A stretch of 64,000 nucleotides of DNA from an uncultured Roseateles sp. Lineage in GTDB: Bacteria > Pseudomonadota > Gammaproteobacteria > Burkholderiales > Burkholderiaceae_C. Every line of letters begins with the position of its first letter. Positions within the stretch are counted from its first letter, which is position 1. Where the stretch lies: the NCBI RefSeq assembly GCF_963422335.1, contig NZ_OY729424.1, positions 2,294,001 through 2,358,000 on the forward strand. Reading direction: 5' to 3'. The notes below the pieces were generated by a model. That model ran no database searches. It was not told the DNA's origin and saw nothing but the letters and a program-made list of their open reading frames with translations. Of this stretch, positions 1 through 7,377 are shown one piece after another. The position numbers and the translations under genes are program-made.

Positions 1-976
1 CACGCTTGGCGCCGGCCAGCGTGGCTTTGGCGTCACCGGCGCTATTGCCCACGGCCGCATCGGGCGCATCGAGACCGGCCTTCAGCATGGCCGCTATGCT
101 GGCGCTGCTGACCTTGGCATGCTCGCCCTCGTCCCAGACGACGGTCAGGGCCTCGAGCGCGGTCTTGGCGCGCCACCAGGTGTCGGCCACCACGGCCACC
201 GCGCTGTCGCCGACGCGCACCACCTTTTTGATGCCCGGACGCTGCAGCACCGCCGTGGCGTCGAAGCTCTTGAGCTTGCCACCGAACACCGGACAGTCCT
301 TGATGGCGGCGTTGAGCATGCCCGGCATCTGGAGGTCCATGCCGAAGACTTGAGCGCCGTTGAGCTTGTCCCGGGTGTCCAGCCGCTTGACCGGCTTGCC
401 GGCGAGGCTCCAGTCCTTGGGGTCTTTCAGGCTCACCGTGGCCGGCACCGGCAACTGGGCCGCGGCGGCGGCGAGTTGGCCGAAGGTGGCGCTGCGCCCG
501 CTGGCCTGGTGGGCGACCCGGCTGTTGGCCACCATGCACTCGCTGGCAGGCACGCCCCAGCCGTTGGCGGCGGCCTGCACCAGCATCATCCGGGCCTTGG
601 CCCCGCCTTCGCGCACGTACTGGTGGGATTCTCGTATGCCGCGGCTGCCGCCGGTCGAGAAATTGCCCCAGACGCGCTGGCGCGCCAGGTTCTGGCCGGG
701 GGTCGGGTACTCGGTCGTGACCCTGGCCCAGTCGCATTCCAGCTCCTCGGCCACCAGCTGGGCCAGGCCGGTCAAGGTGCCCTGGCCCATCTCGGAGCGG
801 GCAATGCGTATCACCACCGTGTCATCGGGCTTGATGACCACCCAGGCATTGATCTCGTCGGGCCTGGCCGCTGCGCCCTGGGCCAGGGCCGAGGGGATGT
901 GGAAGCCGATCACCAGGCTGCCGGCCGTGGCAGCGCTGCTGGCCAGAAAGCCGCGGCGTGAAACTGCTGCGCTCAT
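1..976 (-). CDS. Molybdopterin-binding subunit of an isoquinoline 1-oxidoreductase-type dehydrogenase (partial, 3' end outside window)
   Basis: This is the large catalytic subunit of a xanthine-oxidase-family molybdenum hydroxylase, the IorB/CoxL-like type that hydroxylates N-heteroaromatics or oxidises aldehydes. About 325 codons are visible; the family is usually 700-780 residues, so more than half lies off the left edge. The N-terminus carries a twin-arginine signal (S-R-R-G-F-L then a hydrophobic stretch and an A-x-A-type cleavage site near residue 28), as in periplasmic IorB proteins. The ATG overlaps the stop of the upstream iron-sulfur subunit gene by 4 bases (ATGA), so the two subunits are translationally coupled. 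Substrate cannot be deduced; isoquinoline is only the name of the best-known family member. The two-subunit layout without a FAD subunit fits Ior-type enzymes that pass electrons to a cytochrome. Confidence 0.88.
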   Translation of the reverse strand, partial: MSAAVSRRGFLASSAATAGSLVIGFHIPSALAQGAAARPDEINAWVVIKPDDTVVIRIARSEMGQGTLTGLAQLVAEELECDWARVTTEYPTPGQNLARQRVWGNFSTGGSRGIRESHQYVREGGAKARMMLVQAAANGWGVPASECMVANSRVAHQASGRSATFGQLAAAAAQLPVPATVSLKDPKDWSLAGKPVKRLDTRDKLNGAQVFGMDLQMPGMLNAAIKDCPVFGGKLKSFDATAVLQRPGIKKVVRVGDSAVAVVADTWWRAKTALEALTVVWDEGEHAKVSSASIAAMLKAGLDAPDAAVGNSAGDAKATLAGAKR

Positions 977-1428
977 GATTGCACCCCCGCCGCCTGCTTG
1001 ATCGCGGCGCGCACCCGGTTGTAGGTGCCGCAGCGGCAGATATTGCTCATCGCCGCGTCGATGTCGGCATCGGTGGGTTTCGGCTTGGCCTTGATCAGGG
1101 CCACGGCGGCCATGATCATGCCGCTCTGGCAGAAGCCGCATTGCGGCACGTCCAGCGCCGCCCAGGCCTTCTGTATCGGGTGCGAGCTGTCGGGCGACAG
1201 GCCCTCGATGGTGATGATCTTCTGCGTGGGCGTCACGGTGGACGCAGGCCGCACACAGCTGCGGGTGGGCACGCCGTCGATGTGCACGGTGCAGGCGCCG
1301 CACTGGGCGATGCCGCAGCCGTATTTGGTGCCCGTCAGCCCCAGCTGCTCGCGCAGCACCCACAGCAGCGGTGTGTCGGGCTCGGCCTCGAACTCACGCA
1401 CCTGACCGTTGACCATCAGCTTGCTCAT
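973..1428 (-). CDS. [2Fe-2S] subunit of isoquinoline 1-oxidoreductase-type dehydrogenase (IorA-like)
   Basis: Small electron-transfer subunit (151 aa) of the molybdenum hydroxylase encoded just downstream. It has the two-domain CoxS/XdhC-small-subunit layout: a plant-type [2Fe-2S] domain with Cys38, Cys43, Cys46 and Cys58, then a helical domain with Cys97, Cys100, Cys131 and Cys133 (C-G-x-C ... C-R-C). All eight ligands are present and the length is typical (150-160 aa). The stop overlaps the start of the large subunit by 4 bases. The start lies 59 bases below the stop of the HpaB-like monooxygenase gene on the same strand, so it may be the sixth gene of the same transcription unit. No strong terminator is visible in that gap. 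Confidence 0.92.
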   Translation of the reverse strand: MSKLMVNGQVREFEAEPDTPLLWVLREQLGLTGTKYGCGIAQCGACTVHIDGVPTRSCVRPASTVTPTQKIITIEGLSPDSSHPIQKAWAALDVPQCGFCQSGMIMAAVALIKAKPKPTDADIDAAMSNICRCGTYNRVRAAIKQAAGVQS

Positions 1429-1487
1429 CTGCGCGCTCCATCGGTGTGGCTACGGGCACCGAGGGTAGCAGCGCCAGGGCGGCTTGG

Positions 1488-2933
1488 CTACCCGGGCCGC
1501 GGCTGCAGGCGCCGCATGGCGTCGTCGACCAGGCCCGTCGCCTGCTCCCAGGGATAGCTGCGGAACGCATGGCCGCGGGTCACGAAAGCGGCCCCCGAAT
1601 AGAACATCTCGTACTGCGTGTGGCGTGAGCCGAACTCTGATCCGACCGCGTCCCAGGCCAGCTTGAACAGGCGTACGCGGTCGATCGAGTCCATGGCCGG
1701 GGACTTCTGCGTCTTCAGTATCAGCGCGAGGATCTCGGGGTGGGCGAAGTCCAAGAGATCCGAGGGCAGCATGATCAGCCCGCCGCCGGCCAGCTCGCGC
1801 AAGGCCAGGGCGAACTGCGGATACAGCTCCTGCGTCAACACATGGGCGGCACGCAGATGTTGCAGCGAGGGGACGAAGTAGGGCCCGTAGCTTTCGCCCG
1901 CAGCCTCCATGGCCAGTATCAGGCCCTCGACCATCGTGGTCTGCGCGGCCAGATAGCCCAGACGCTCCTGCACCGCCGCCATGCCCAGGATGCCGTTGGC
2001 CTCGCAGATGCGGCGCGCCAGGCCGAGCAGAAAGCGCAGCTTGACCAGCAGGCGGATCTGGCCGTGCCAGCCCATCATCGCCGCGGCCGGCGTGCCGTGG
2101 AACTGCTTGCGCGCCATCTCTGGGCTGCGGTGCACGAACACGCGGCTCCAGGGGATCTTCACATGGTCGAAATAGACCAGCGCATCGTTCTCGTCGAAGT
2201 GGCTGCTGAGCGGATAGTCGAAGGCCGAGCTGGCGGCGGCCGCATAGGAGCGGCGCGACAGCAGCTTGACGCCCGGCGTGCCCACGGCCACAGCGGCGCT
2301 GAAGGCCTGGGCGGTTTCATCCGGGCGCAGCGGCGCGATATTGCCGATCAGCAGCTCGTCGGCCAGCACGGTGCCGGTGCCCAGCATCTTGGCGCCGCAG
2401 ATCGTGATGCCCTGGGCGTCTTCGTCGACGATGGCGGCCACCAGCTGGTCCGCCTGCTCGCAGGCCGACCTGGAGCGGTCGGCCTGCGGGTTGACGAGCA
2501 CATAGCTGAGGTAGAGGTCCTGATCGCGCAGATGGCGGAAGTAGTGCTCCAGGCTGGTCGCGCGCTCGGCGTTGTCGGCACGGAACACGTCCAGGCCCAT
2601 CTCCATGCCCGCCAGCGCACAGGCGAAGTGCTCGGGCGAGCGGCCCATCCAGCCATAGCTCAGCTCGGCCATGCGCAGCAGGGCCAGGCGTTTGTCCGCC
2701 AGCTCGGCCTGATTGCGGGGCTGGAGCCAGGTCTTGCTGACGCGGGCGCCCGAGGTCGGCGAACGCATGGCCAGGCTGTCGTCTCGCAGGACCTCGTCGT
2801 AAAGCCTGGCCACGCTGTGCGCCGCGCCGGCGAAGGCCGGGTGATCGGCCACGCTGGCGATGCGCTCGCCGGCCAGATAGACCTCGCGCCCGTCGCGCAA
2901 GCGGGCCAGGTAGCGGGTGCCGACTTCATCCAT
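1488..2933 (-). CDS. HpaB-family FADH2-dependent monooxygenase, variant active site (HpaB1)
   Basis: Oxygenase component (481 aa) of a two-component flavin monooxygenase of the 4-hydroxyphenylacetate 3-hydroxylase / PvcC family, which uses reduced flavin from a separate reductase to hydroxylate aromatic rings. The N- and C-terminal HpaB domains are both recognisable, with the N-P-Q-x-D-R block at 148-153 and G-R-S-P at 97-100. Compared with the HpaB substrate triad Arg/Tyr/His, the Arg is kept (Arg98) but the Tyr position is His102 and the His position is Tyr144. A longer upstream reading frame exists, but the ATG at 2933 gives an 8-base overlap with the preceding aminotransferase stop and starts at the conserved family N-terminus. 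The likely reductase is the first gene of the set (4675-5175). A paralogue lies at 27775-29250. Confidence 0.85.
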   Translation of the reverse strand: MDEVGTRYLARLRDGREVYLAGERIASVADHPAFAGAAHSVARLYDEVLRDDSLAMRSPTSGARVSKTWLQPRNQAELADKRLALLRMAELSYGWMGRSPEHFACALAGMEMGLDVFRADNAERATSLEHYFRHLRDQDLYLSYVLVNPQADRSRSACEQADQLVAAIVDEDAQGITICGAKMLGTGTVLADELLIGNIAPLRPDETAQAFSAAVAVGTPGVKLLSRRSYAAAASSAFDYPLSSHFDENDALVYFDHVKIPWSRVFVHRSPEMARKQFHGTPAAAMMGWHGQIRLLVKLRFLLGLARRICEANGILGMAAVQERLGYLAAQTTMVEGLILAMEAAGESYGPYFVPSLQHLRAAHVLTQELYPQFALALRELAGGGLIMLPSDLLDFAHPEILALILKTQKSPAMDSIDRVRLFKLAWDAVGSEFGSRHTQYEMFYSGAAFVTRGHAFRSYPWEQATGLVDDAMRRLQPRPG

Positions 2934-3822
2934 GGGCCTGCTCCAGCCATGCCTTGCGCCGCTGCGGGCGTTGCGCCAGCGCCCATTGGCGGTACAGCCC
3001 ATGCAGGCGCCGGAACCAGGGGTCCTCGGGCAGCAGGCGCTGTTCGAAGCGATGGCAGCGCATCACCTTGCCCATATTCCCGGTGCTCAGGATCTCGCTG
3101 GCGCGGTCCAGATCGGCCGGCGTCAGCGCCTGCTCGGGCACCAAGACGCCCTGCTCGCGCAGCAGGCCCAGCAGACGCTGGCGGGTCAGGCCGTTGAGGA
3201 AGGAGGCGCGCATCAGCGGGCTGAGCAACTGCCCGTCTAGCACCACCAGCAGATTGGCGCCGGCGAACTCGGCCACGTCGCCCTCGTGGTCCAGCAGCAG
3301 GGCGTTGTCGAAGCCGCGGGCCATCGCCTCGCGCAGCGCGCGGTGGGAGTTGGGGTACAGGCAGGCCGCCTTGGCATCGGTGGGGGCGCTGTCCGGGTGG
3401 GGCCGGCGCAGCCGCGTCAGGCAGGCGCTGAAGCCCTGGTCCGAGGGCATGGGCAGAGGCGTCAGGGTGACAGAGAGTTCGCACTCTTCCGGTTTGTTCA
3501 GCAGGAAGCCGCGCACCGGCATCAACATCGGGCGCAGGTACAGCGCCGTGCCGGGGCCGAAGCGCTCGACCCCATCGAGGCAGAGATCGTGCACCTGCTC
3601 CCAGCGCAGGTGGGGCTTCATGCCCACACGGGCGGCCGAGCGCAGCAGGCGCTGGCAGTGCAGGTCGAGGTCGGGGATGCAGCCCTCGAAGGCACGCGCG
3701 CCATCGAACACGGCCGAGCCCATCCACAGCGCATGGTCGGCGCCGGCGGCAATCGGCTCCAGGCTGTTCTTCCACTGCCCGCGGTGCCAGGTGATGGCGC
3801 GGCTCCAGTCGGCGCTGTTCAT
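2926..3822 (-). CDS. Class IV (branched-chain/D-amino acid/ADC-lyase fold) PLP enzyme
   Basis: A fold-type IV PLP protein of 298 aa, the usual length for BCAT/DAAT/PabC-like enzymes. The Schiff-base lysine is Lys151 in a D-A-K block followed by Y-P-N, and the later E-F-A-G-A-N-L segment fits the conserved glutamate region that contacts the pyridine nitrogen. The S-T-G-N-M region near residue 250 resembles the phosphate-binding turn of the family. It overlaps the downstream HpaB1 gene by 8 bases and the upstream cupin gene by 4 (ATGA). Whether it transaminates a branched-chain or aromatic 2-oxo acid, or acts as a lyase like PabC, cannot be told. In this operon a reaction making or consuming an amine or enamine would suit the neighbouring RidA. 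Confidence 0.82.
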   Translation of the reverse strand: MNSADWSRAITWHRGQWKNSLEPIAAGADHALWMGSAVFDGARAFEGCIPDLDLHCQRLLRSAARVGMKPHLRWEQVHDLCLDGVERFGPGTALYLRPMLMPVRGFLLNKPEECELSVTLTPLPMPSDQGFSACLTRLRRPHPDSAPTDAKAACLYPNSHRALREAMARGFDNALLLDHEGDVAEFAGANLLVVLDGQLLSPLMRASFLNGLTRQRLLGLLREQGVLVPEQALTPADLDRASEILSTGNMGKVMRCHRFEQRLLPEDPWFRRLHGLYRQWALAQRPQRRKAWLEQAHG

Positions 3823-4250
3823 GGCCGGCCCCCCGACAGCTTGCCCACTGTCTGCGCGGTGTGGTATGGCGGAATCTCGTCGTAGTGCGGCCCGTCGTAG
3901 ATCTCCAGCAGCAGCGCGCGCTCCGGCGCCCGCGTCGGGCCGTGGGGATGGCCCTTGGGGTTCATGTAGAAGTGGCCGGGCTCCAGCAGCAGGCTGTGCG
4001 GCTCGAGGTACTCGTAGCGCCCCTCCAGGCAGTACATGAATTGGTTGGAGGCATGGGTATGGCGCACCGGGATGCCGGCGCCTGCGGGGAAGTCCAGCAG
4101 CGCGATGCTGGCCCCGGTGTCGGCGTTCTGGTACAGGTAGTAGACGCGCAGGCCACCGGTGTTCTCCAGCAGCATCCAGCCGTCGTCGTCGGGCCGGGGG
4201 ATGTGCAGTTCCCCCAGCGGGGGCGTGACGGGGAAGGGTCGAGGGCTCAT
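3819..4250 (-). CDS. Small single-domain cupin protein
   Basis: 143 aa, one conserved beta-barrel cupin domain. Motif 1 shows His64 and His66 in an H-T-H block, with Gln70 where many metal cupins have Glu. Motif 2 has P-x-G-x2-H ending at His103. At least three metal ligands are therefore available, so a metal-dependent dioxygenase, isomerase or sugar/acid-binding role is possible; the exact function is unknown. Start and stop both overlap neighbours by 4 bases (ATGA at 4247-4250 with RidA and at 3819-3822 with the aminotransferase), which sets the start and shows tight translational coupling. It is too short and too different from 3-hydroxyanthranilate dioxygenase to be called that. Confidence 0.8.
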   Translation of the reverse strand: MSPRPFPVTPPLGELHIPRPDDDGWMLLENTGGLRVYYLYQNADTGASIALLDFPAGAGIPVRHTHASNQFMYCLEGRYEYLEPHSLLLEPGHFYMNPKGHPHGPTRAPERALLLEIYDGPHYDEIPPYHTAQTVGKLSGGRP

Positions 4251-4684
4251 GGCAGGGGCTCCTTGGGGGTTGAACTCAGGGGTGAGGGCAGGGCCGCGAT
4301 GGCGCTGATCTCGATCAGGCAGCGTGGGTCCACCAGGCTCAGCACCTCGACCATCGCGGAGGCCGGCGGCCGCTGCGCAAAGAAGGCCTTGCGCACGCGA
4401 TGTATGGCGGCGAAGTCCTGCACATTGCGCACATAGACGGTGACGTTGACGATGTCGGCCAGGCTGCCCCCGGCGGCGTGGCAGACCTTGGCCAGGTTCT
4501 CGCAGACCTGGCGCGTTTGTGCCTCTATGTCCTGCTCGCCGACCACCGCGCCGCTGGCATCGCGCGCGGTCAGTCCGGAGATGAACAGCAGCCGGCCGGC
4601 GCCGTCCACGGCGATGGCCTGCGACCACACGCCGAAGGGCTTGGCACTGTCTTCCGCCTGTATCGGGGTGATGTTCATGACCAT
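4247..4684 (-). CDS. RidA/YjgF-family enamine-imine deaminase-like protein lacking the usual arginine
   Basis: 145 aa, the normal length for the RidA superfamily, with the G-L-T-A and V-Y-V-R-N core strands and the V-E-V ... I-E-I-S-A-I-A C-terminal signature. Canonical RidA hydrolyses 2-aminoacrylate and other enamines with an Arg just before V-E-V (Arg105 in enteric RidA). Here the matching residue is Ser, so the protein probably belongs to a specialised Rid subgroup rather than housekeeping RidA. RidA-fold proteins in catabolic operons include RutC and 2-aminomuconate deaminases. There are two in-frame starts, 4684 and 4678; the second gives an ATGA overlap with the upstream flavin reductase, as elsewhere in this operon, and may be the real one. 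Confidence 0.85.
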   Translation of the reverse strand: MVMNITPIQAEDSAKPFGVWSQAIAVDGAGRLLFISGLTARDASGAVVGEQDIEAQTRQVCENLAKVCHAAGGSLADIVNVTVYVRNVQDFAAIHRVRKAFFAQRPPASAMVEVLSLVDPRCLIEISAIAALPSPLSSTPKEPLP

Positions 4685-5175
4685 GCCTCCAGCTGCCCGC
4701 CGACGAACAGCAGTGGCGCCCCGCCGGCGCAGGAGAATTCGGTTACCTCGGCGATCAGCAGCAGGTGGTCACCGGCCGGCACGCGCTGCACGACCCGGCA
4801 GCAGAAATGCGCGGTGGCGCCCTGCAGCCAGCGCAGCGCGGCGGCGGAACGCAGCACCGGCAGGCCGTCGAATTTGCGGCCACCACGCGTGAAGCGCGGC
4901 ACCAGCGCCGCCTGATCGGCCGCCAGCAGGCTCAGGGCATAGCGCTCGGTATGGGCGTAGAGCGCGTAGTTGGGGGCATCGCAGGCCACCGCCCATTGCA
5001 CCAGCATGGGCCGCAGGGACACCGAGGCGAACGAGTTGATGACCATGCCGGTGTCGCCGCCATCGACGGCGCGTACCGCCACCACGGCCACACCGGTGGG
5101 AAAGGCGGCACAGGCCCTGCGGAAGGCGAGGGGGCGATCCGCCGGGGCGGTGCAGAGGCTGGCTTGAGCTGACAT
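4675..5175 (-). CDS. Flavin reductase (HpaC/RutF-like), partner of the HpaB-type monooxygenase
   Basis: 166 aa protein with the flavin-reductase-like domain: the F-P-T-G-V-A-V-V segment near residue 25, then N-S-F-A-S-V-S-L-R-P (flavin contact) and a final F-V-G-G-Q block. Such proteins use NAD(P)H to reduce free FMN or FAD and hand it to a separate oxygenase. It is the first gene of the minus-strand operon whose fifth gene is HpaB1, so a HpaB/HpaC-type pair is the natural reading. The start is 116 bases from the start of the divergent Lrp-family gene, leaving one shared control region. Confidence 0.88.
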   Translation of the reverse strand: MSAQASLCTAPADRPLAFRRACAAFPTGVAVVAVRAVDGGDTGMVINSFASVSLRPMLVQWAVACDAPNYALYAHTERYALSLLAADQAALVPRFTRGGRKFDGLPVLRSAAALRWLQGATAHFCCRVVQRVPAGDHLLLIAEVTEFSCAGGAPLLFVGGQLEAWS

Positions 5176-5291
5176 GGGGGTCGAGGTGAGTGGCGATCAC
5201 CAAATTATTTCTACTTCAGCGGTTTTATGATTTCAAATTGAGCTGTGAATGCCGTATTCAATGGAATGTCTGAATGGAAATTGGGGAATCA
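5176..5291. promoter_or_regulatory. Divergent control region with candidate Lrp operators
   Basis: AT-rich gap between the flavin reductase start and the Lrp-type gene, in strong contrast to the GC-rich surroundings. Two inverted repeats are visible: GGTGA-7-TCACC at 5185-5201 and TGAAT-GCCGT-ATTCA at 5246-5260. The second has the 15-base, 5-5-5 geometry often seen for Lrp/AsnC operators. Assignment to this regulator is an inference from position. Confidence 0.5.
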
Positions 5292-5759
5292 ATGGAAGAA
5301 ATAAACATTGATGCTCGGGACGAGCAGATTCTTCGCCTGCTGCAGCAGGACGCGCGCATTCCCAACAACCGCTTGGCCGAGTTGGTGGCACTGAGCCCGC
5401 CGGCCTGCCACCGCCGCGTGCGCGCGCTGGAGGAGGCGGGCGTGATACGGCAGTACACGGCCGTGCTCGACGCGGTGAAGCTGGGGCGGGGCCTGACGAT
5501 GTTCGTCGAGGTGAAGCTGGCGAACCAGAACAAGCAGGCGGTCGACGCCTTCGAGCGCGAGGTGCAGGCCTTCGCCGAGGTCAGCGAGTGCCATCTGATC
5601 GCCGGCGAGTTCGACTACCTGCTGCGCGTGGTCGTGGCCGACCACAACGCCTATCAGCGCTTTCTGTGGGACAGGCTGACGGTGACGCCGGGCGTGGCCA
5701 ACGTCAGGTCGCTGCTGTCCATGCGCACGGTGAAGGATGTACCGGGCGTGATGATCTAG
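5292..5759 (+). CDS. Lrp/AsnC-family transcriptional regulator
   Basis: About 155 aa: an N-terminal helix-turn-helix (D-E-Q-I-L-R-L-L-Q then L-A-E-L-V-A-L-S-P-P-A-C-H-R-R-V) followed by the RAM/AsnC ligand-binding domain. An ATG at 5274 would add six residues, but 5292 has a better spaced GGGGA ribosome site and begins closer to the family N-terminus. It is divergent from the flavin reductase operon, which it most likely controls in response to an amino acid or related effector; that fits the aminotransferase in the operon. The stop overlaps the convergent Rieske gene stop by 4 bases. Confidence 0.92.
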   Translation: MEEINIDARDEQILRLLQQDARIPNNRLAELVALSPPACHRRVRALEEAGVIRQYTAVLDAVKLGRGLTMFVEVKLANQNKQAVDAFEREVQAFAEVSECHLIAGEFDYLLRVVVADHNAYQRFLWDRLTVTPGVANVRSLLSMRTVKDVPGVMI

Positions 5760-6931
5760 TCGAGGAAGTTGCCGGACTGCGAACGCAGCCATTCCTGGCC
5801 CTGCTGCCGCGTCACGCCGGCCGGATCGCCGCCCTGCTGCACCAGGACCACCTGCTTGGTCAGGAAGCGCCGCAGCATGGCCACGCCGCGGTCGCTGCCG
5901 GCCAGGTGCTCCTCGGAATGCAAGGTGATGGGGCCCTGGCCGACCTGGGCCTCGTAGTCGCCCGGAAAGGTCTGATGCTCGGCCTCGGTCAACTCCTGCC
6001 AGGCCTTGCCGTTGAGCCTCGCTCGCAATTTGCTCAGTGCCCCGGGCTCGGTGACACGGCCGGCCGAGTAGATGCGGAAATGGGTGTCATCCATCGGCAG
6101 CACCCAGCCAATCATCGTGCAGGGCCCATAGTGCTCGACCCGCGGGCTGGCGACCACGCGCAGCGTCGGCGCCATCGTCTCGGTGATGCGGCGGTGCACC
6201 TGGCCGCTCTCCAGCCGGCGCAGCTGGGTGCTGCGCACGCCGAGCTCGTGGTAGTCGAACGTGACCTCCGGCATCAGCCCCATCTGCGGCACGAACTGCG
6301 GGCCGCTGAACGAGCCGTGCAGTATCGGCACGTGGAAGGGGTCCATCACGTTCTCGAAATGCTGCAGCCAGTTGCAGGGCACGATGGCCGGGCCGCCGCT
6401 GCCAATGCTCTGGTCGTCGGCCTCTATCAGTTCGCCCGGCTGCAAATCATCTTCGAGCAGCGCATGGCGGGGCAGCAGCGGCTGCCGGTCCAGCGGGCCC
6501 AGGTAGGCGAAGACCAGGCCGTAGCGCTCCTCCACCGGGTACCAGGGCTGGCGCACCGATTCGTGCCTGGTGCCGGCGGGCTCGCAGGGCCGGTCCAGGC
6601 AGTGGCCCTGCACATCGAACAGCCAGCCGTGATAGCAGCAGCGCAGGCCCTGGGCCTCACCGCGGCCGTAGAACAGCGAGGCGCCGCGGTGGGCGCAGCG
6701 GGCGTGCAGCAGGCCGGCACGGCCGGTGCCGTCGCGGAACAGCACCAGGTCTTCGCCGAGCACGCGCACCGCCTTGGGCGTAGAGGTGGCGTCGCTGCTC
6801 AGGCCCACCGGGTGCCAGTAGCGGCGTAGCAGCTCGCCCATCGGCGTGCCGCGGCCGACACGGGTCAGATCGTCGCGGCTGCTGGGCGTGGGCAGGTCGT
6901 AGGCGCTGCGGATGGGGATGGTGGTCGTCAT
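5756..6931 (-). CDS. Rieske [2Fe-2S] non-haem iron oxygenase, alpha subunit (phthalate/vanillate type)
   Basis: 391 aa single-component-type aromatic oxygenase or O-demethylase subunit. The Rieske motif is Cys79-x-His81 and Cys98-x2-His101; the mononuclear iron site is D197-x2-H200-x4-H205 in an N-V-M-D-P-F-H-V-P block. Length and the N-P-x-FHVPxLHG layout place it with phthalate 4,5-dioxygenase/vanillate demethylase-like enzymes rather than alpha3beta3 dioxygenases, and no beta subunit is nearby. The ATG at 6931 overlaps the stop of the upstream ferredoxin by one base (TGATG), so the two are coupled. A much longer frame upstream is only read-through of the ferredoxin gene. Electrons should come from the ferredoxin plus a flavoreductase; the only candidate in the window is at 30263-30916. 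Confidence 0.92.
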   Translation of the reverse strand: MTTTIPIRSAYDLPTPSSRDDLTRVGRGTPMGELLRRYWHPVGLSSDATSTPKAVRVLGEDLVLFRDGTGRAGLLHARCAHRGASLFYGRGEAQGLRCCYHGWLFDVQGHCLDRPCEPAGTRHESVRQPWYPVEERYGLVFAYLGPLDRQPLLPRHALLEDDLQPGELIEADDQSIGSGGPAIVPCNWLQHFENVMDPFHVPILHGSFSGPQFVPQMGLMPEVTFDYHELGVRSTQLRRLESGQVHRRITETMAPTLRVVASPRVEHYGPCTMIGWVLPMDDTHFRIYSAGRVTEPGALSKLRARLNGKAWQELTEAEHQTFPGDYEAQVGQGPITLHSEEHLAGSDRGVAMLRRFLTKQVVLVQQGGDPAGVTRQQGQEWLRSQSGNFLD

Positions 6932-7206
6932 CAGAGGTCCAGGGTGAGGCTGGGGGTGCTGGCACGCGAGCAGCACAGCATCATGGTCAGGCCGGCGGCA
7001 CGCTCCTCGGGGCTGAGGATCTGGTCGCGGTGCTCGGGCACGCCATCGAGCACGACGGTCTCGCAAGTGCCGCAGATGCCCATGCGGCAGGAGTGGGGTA
7101 CGTCGATGCCGGCTTCCAGCAAGGCGTCCAGCAGGCTTTGCGTGGCCGCAACCTCAATGCTGCGCCGGCTGTGCGCCAGGTGCAGGACCAGGGGGGTGTT
7201 GTTCAT
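6931..7206 (-). CDS. Stand-alone plant-type [2Fe-2S] ferredoxin, homologous to the C-terminal domain of VanB/phthalate dioxygenase reductase
   Basis: 91 aa with the cluster ligands Cys40, Cys45, Cys48 and Cys78 (Cx4Cx2Cx29C). The surrounding sequence (D-V-P-H-S-C, C-G-T-C-E-T, H-R-D, L-S-P-E-E-R-A-A, final L-T-L-D-L) is that of the C-terminal ferredoxin domain of class IA reductases such as VanB, where it is normally fused to FMN and NAD domains. Here it is a separate gene in front of the Rieske oxygenase. The matching FMN/NAD half appears to be the protein at 30263-30916. Confidence 0.93.
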   Translation of the reverse strand: MNNTPLVLHLAHSRRSIEVAATQSLLDALLEAGIDVPHSCRMGICGTCETVVLDGVPEHRDQILSPEERAAGLTMMLCCSRASTPSLTLDL

Positions 7207-7377
7207 GGTGATCTATTTCAAGTAGTTGATATTAGCAATCATGAACATATAAACAAATTACGGTTTTGCGCAAGGGGTGATTGCACCCATGCAATTAATT
7301 GATGATGTTAAGTAATGTTGCGTTGGTACCCAGGCATGGGTGCTTGGCGCTACACACCTACTCACATGAGACAAAAC
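7207..7377. promoter_or_regulatory. Divergent control region between ferredoxin/Rieske operon and porin
   Basis: AT-rich gap carrying promoters for both directions. It contains the hairpin-forming repeat GGGTG-ATTG-CACCC (7275-7288), the palindrome CAATTAATTG (7292-7301) and, at 7299-7312, a sequence matching 11 of 14 bases of a repeated motif found in front of the decarboxylase/ABC importer genes at 14876-14889. Regulator assignment is inferred. Confidence 0.45.

Noticed and set aside
1740..3197. 485-codon plus-strand frame opposite HpaB1 and the class IV aminotransferase
   Set aside because: The sense-strand genes carry clear domains and overlap starts; this frame has no recognisable domain.
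3819..4684. 3-hydroxyanthranilate dioxygenase (cupin) plus 2-aminomuconate deaminase (RidA) of the nitrobenzoate/kynurenine meta pathway
   Set aside because: The cupin is too short and lacks the 3-HAO sequence pattern, and no ACMS decarboxylase is nearby; the RidA comparison is kept only as a loose analogy.
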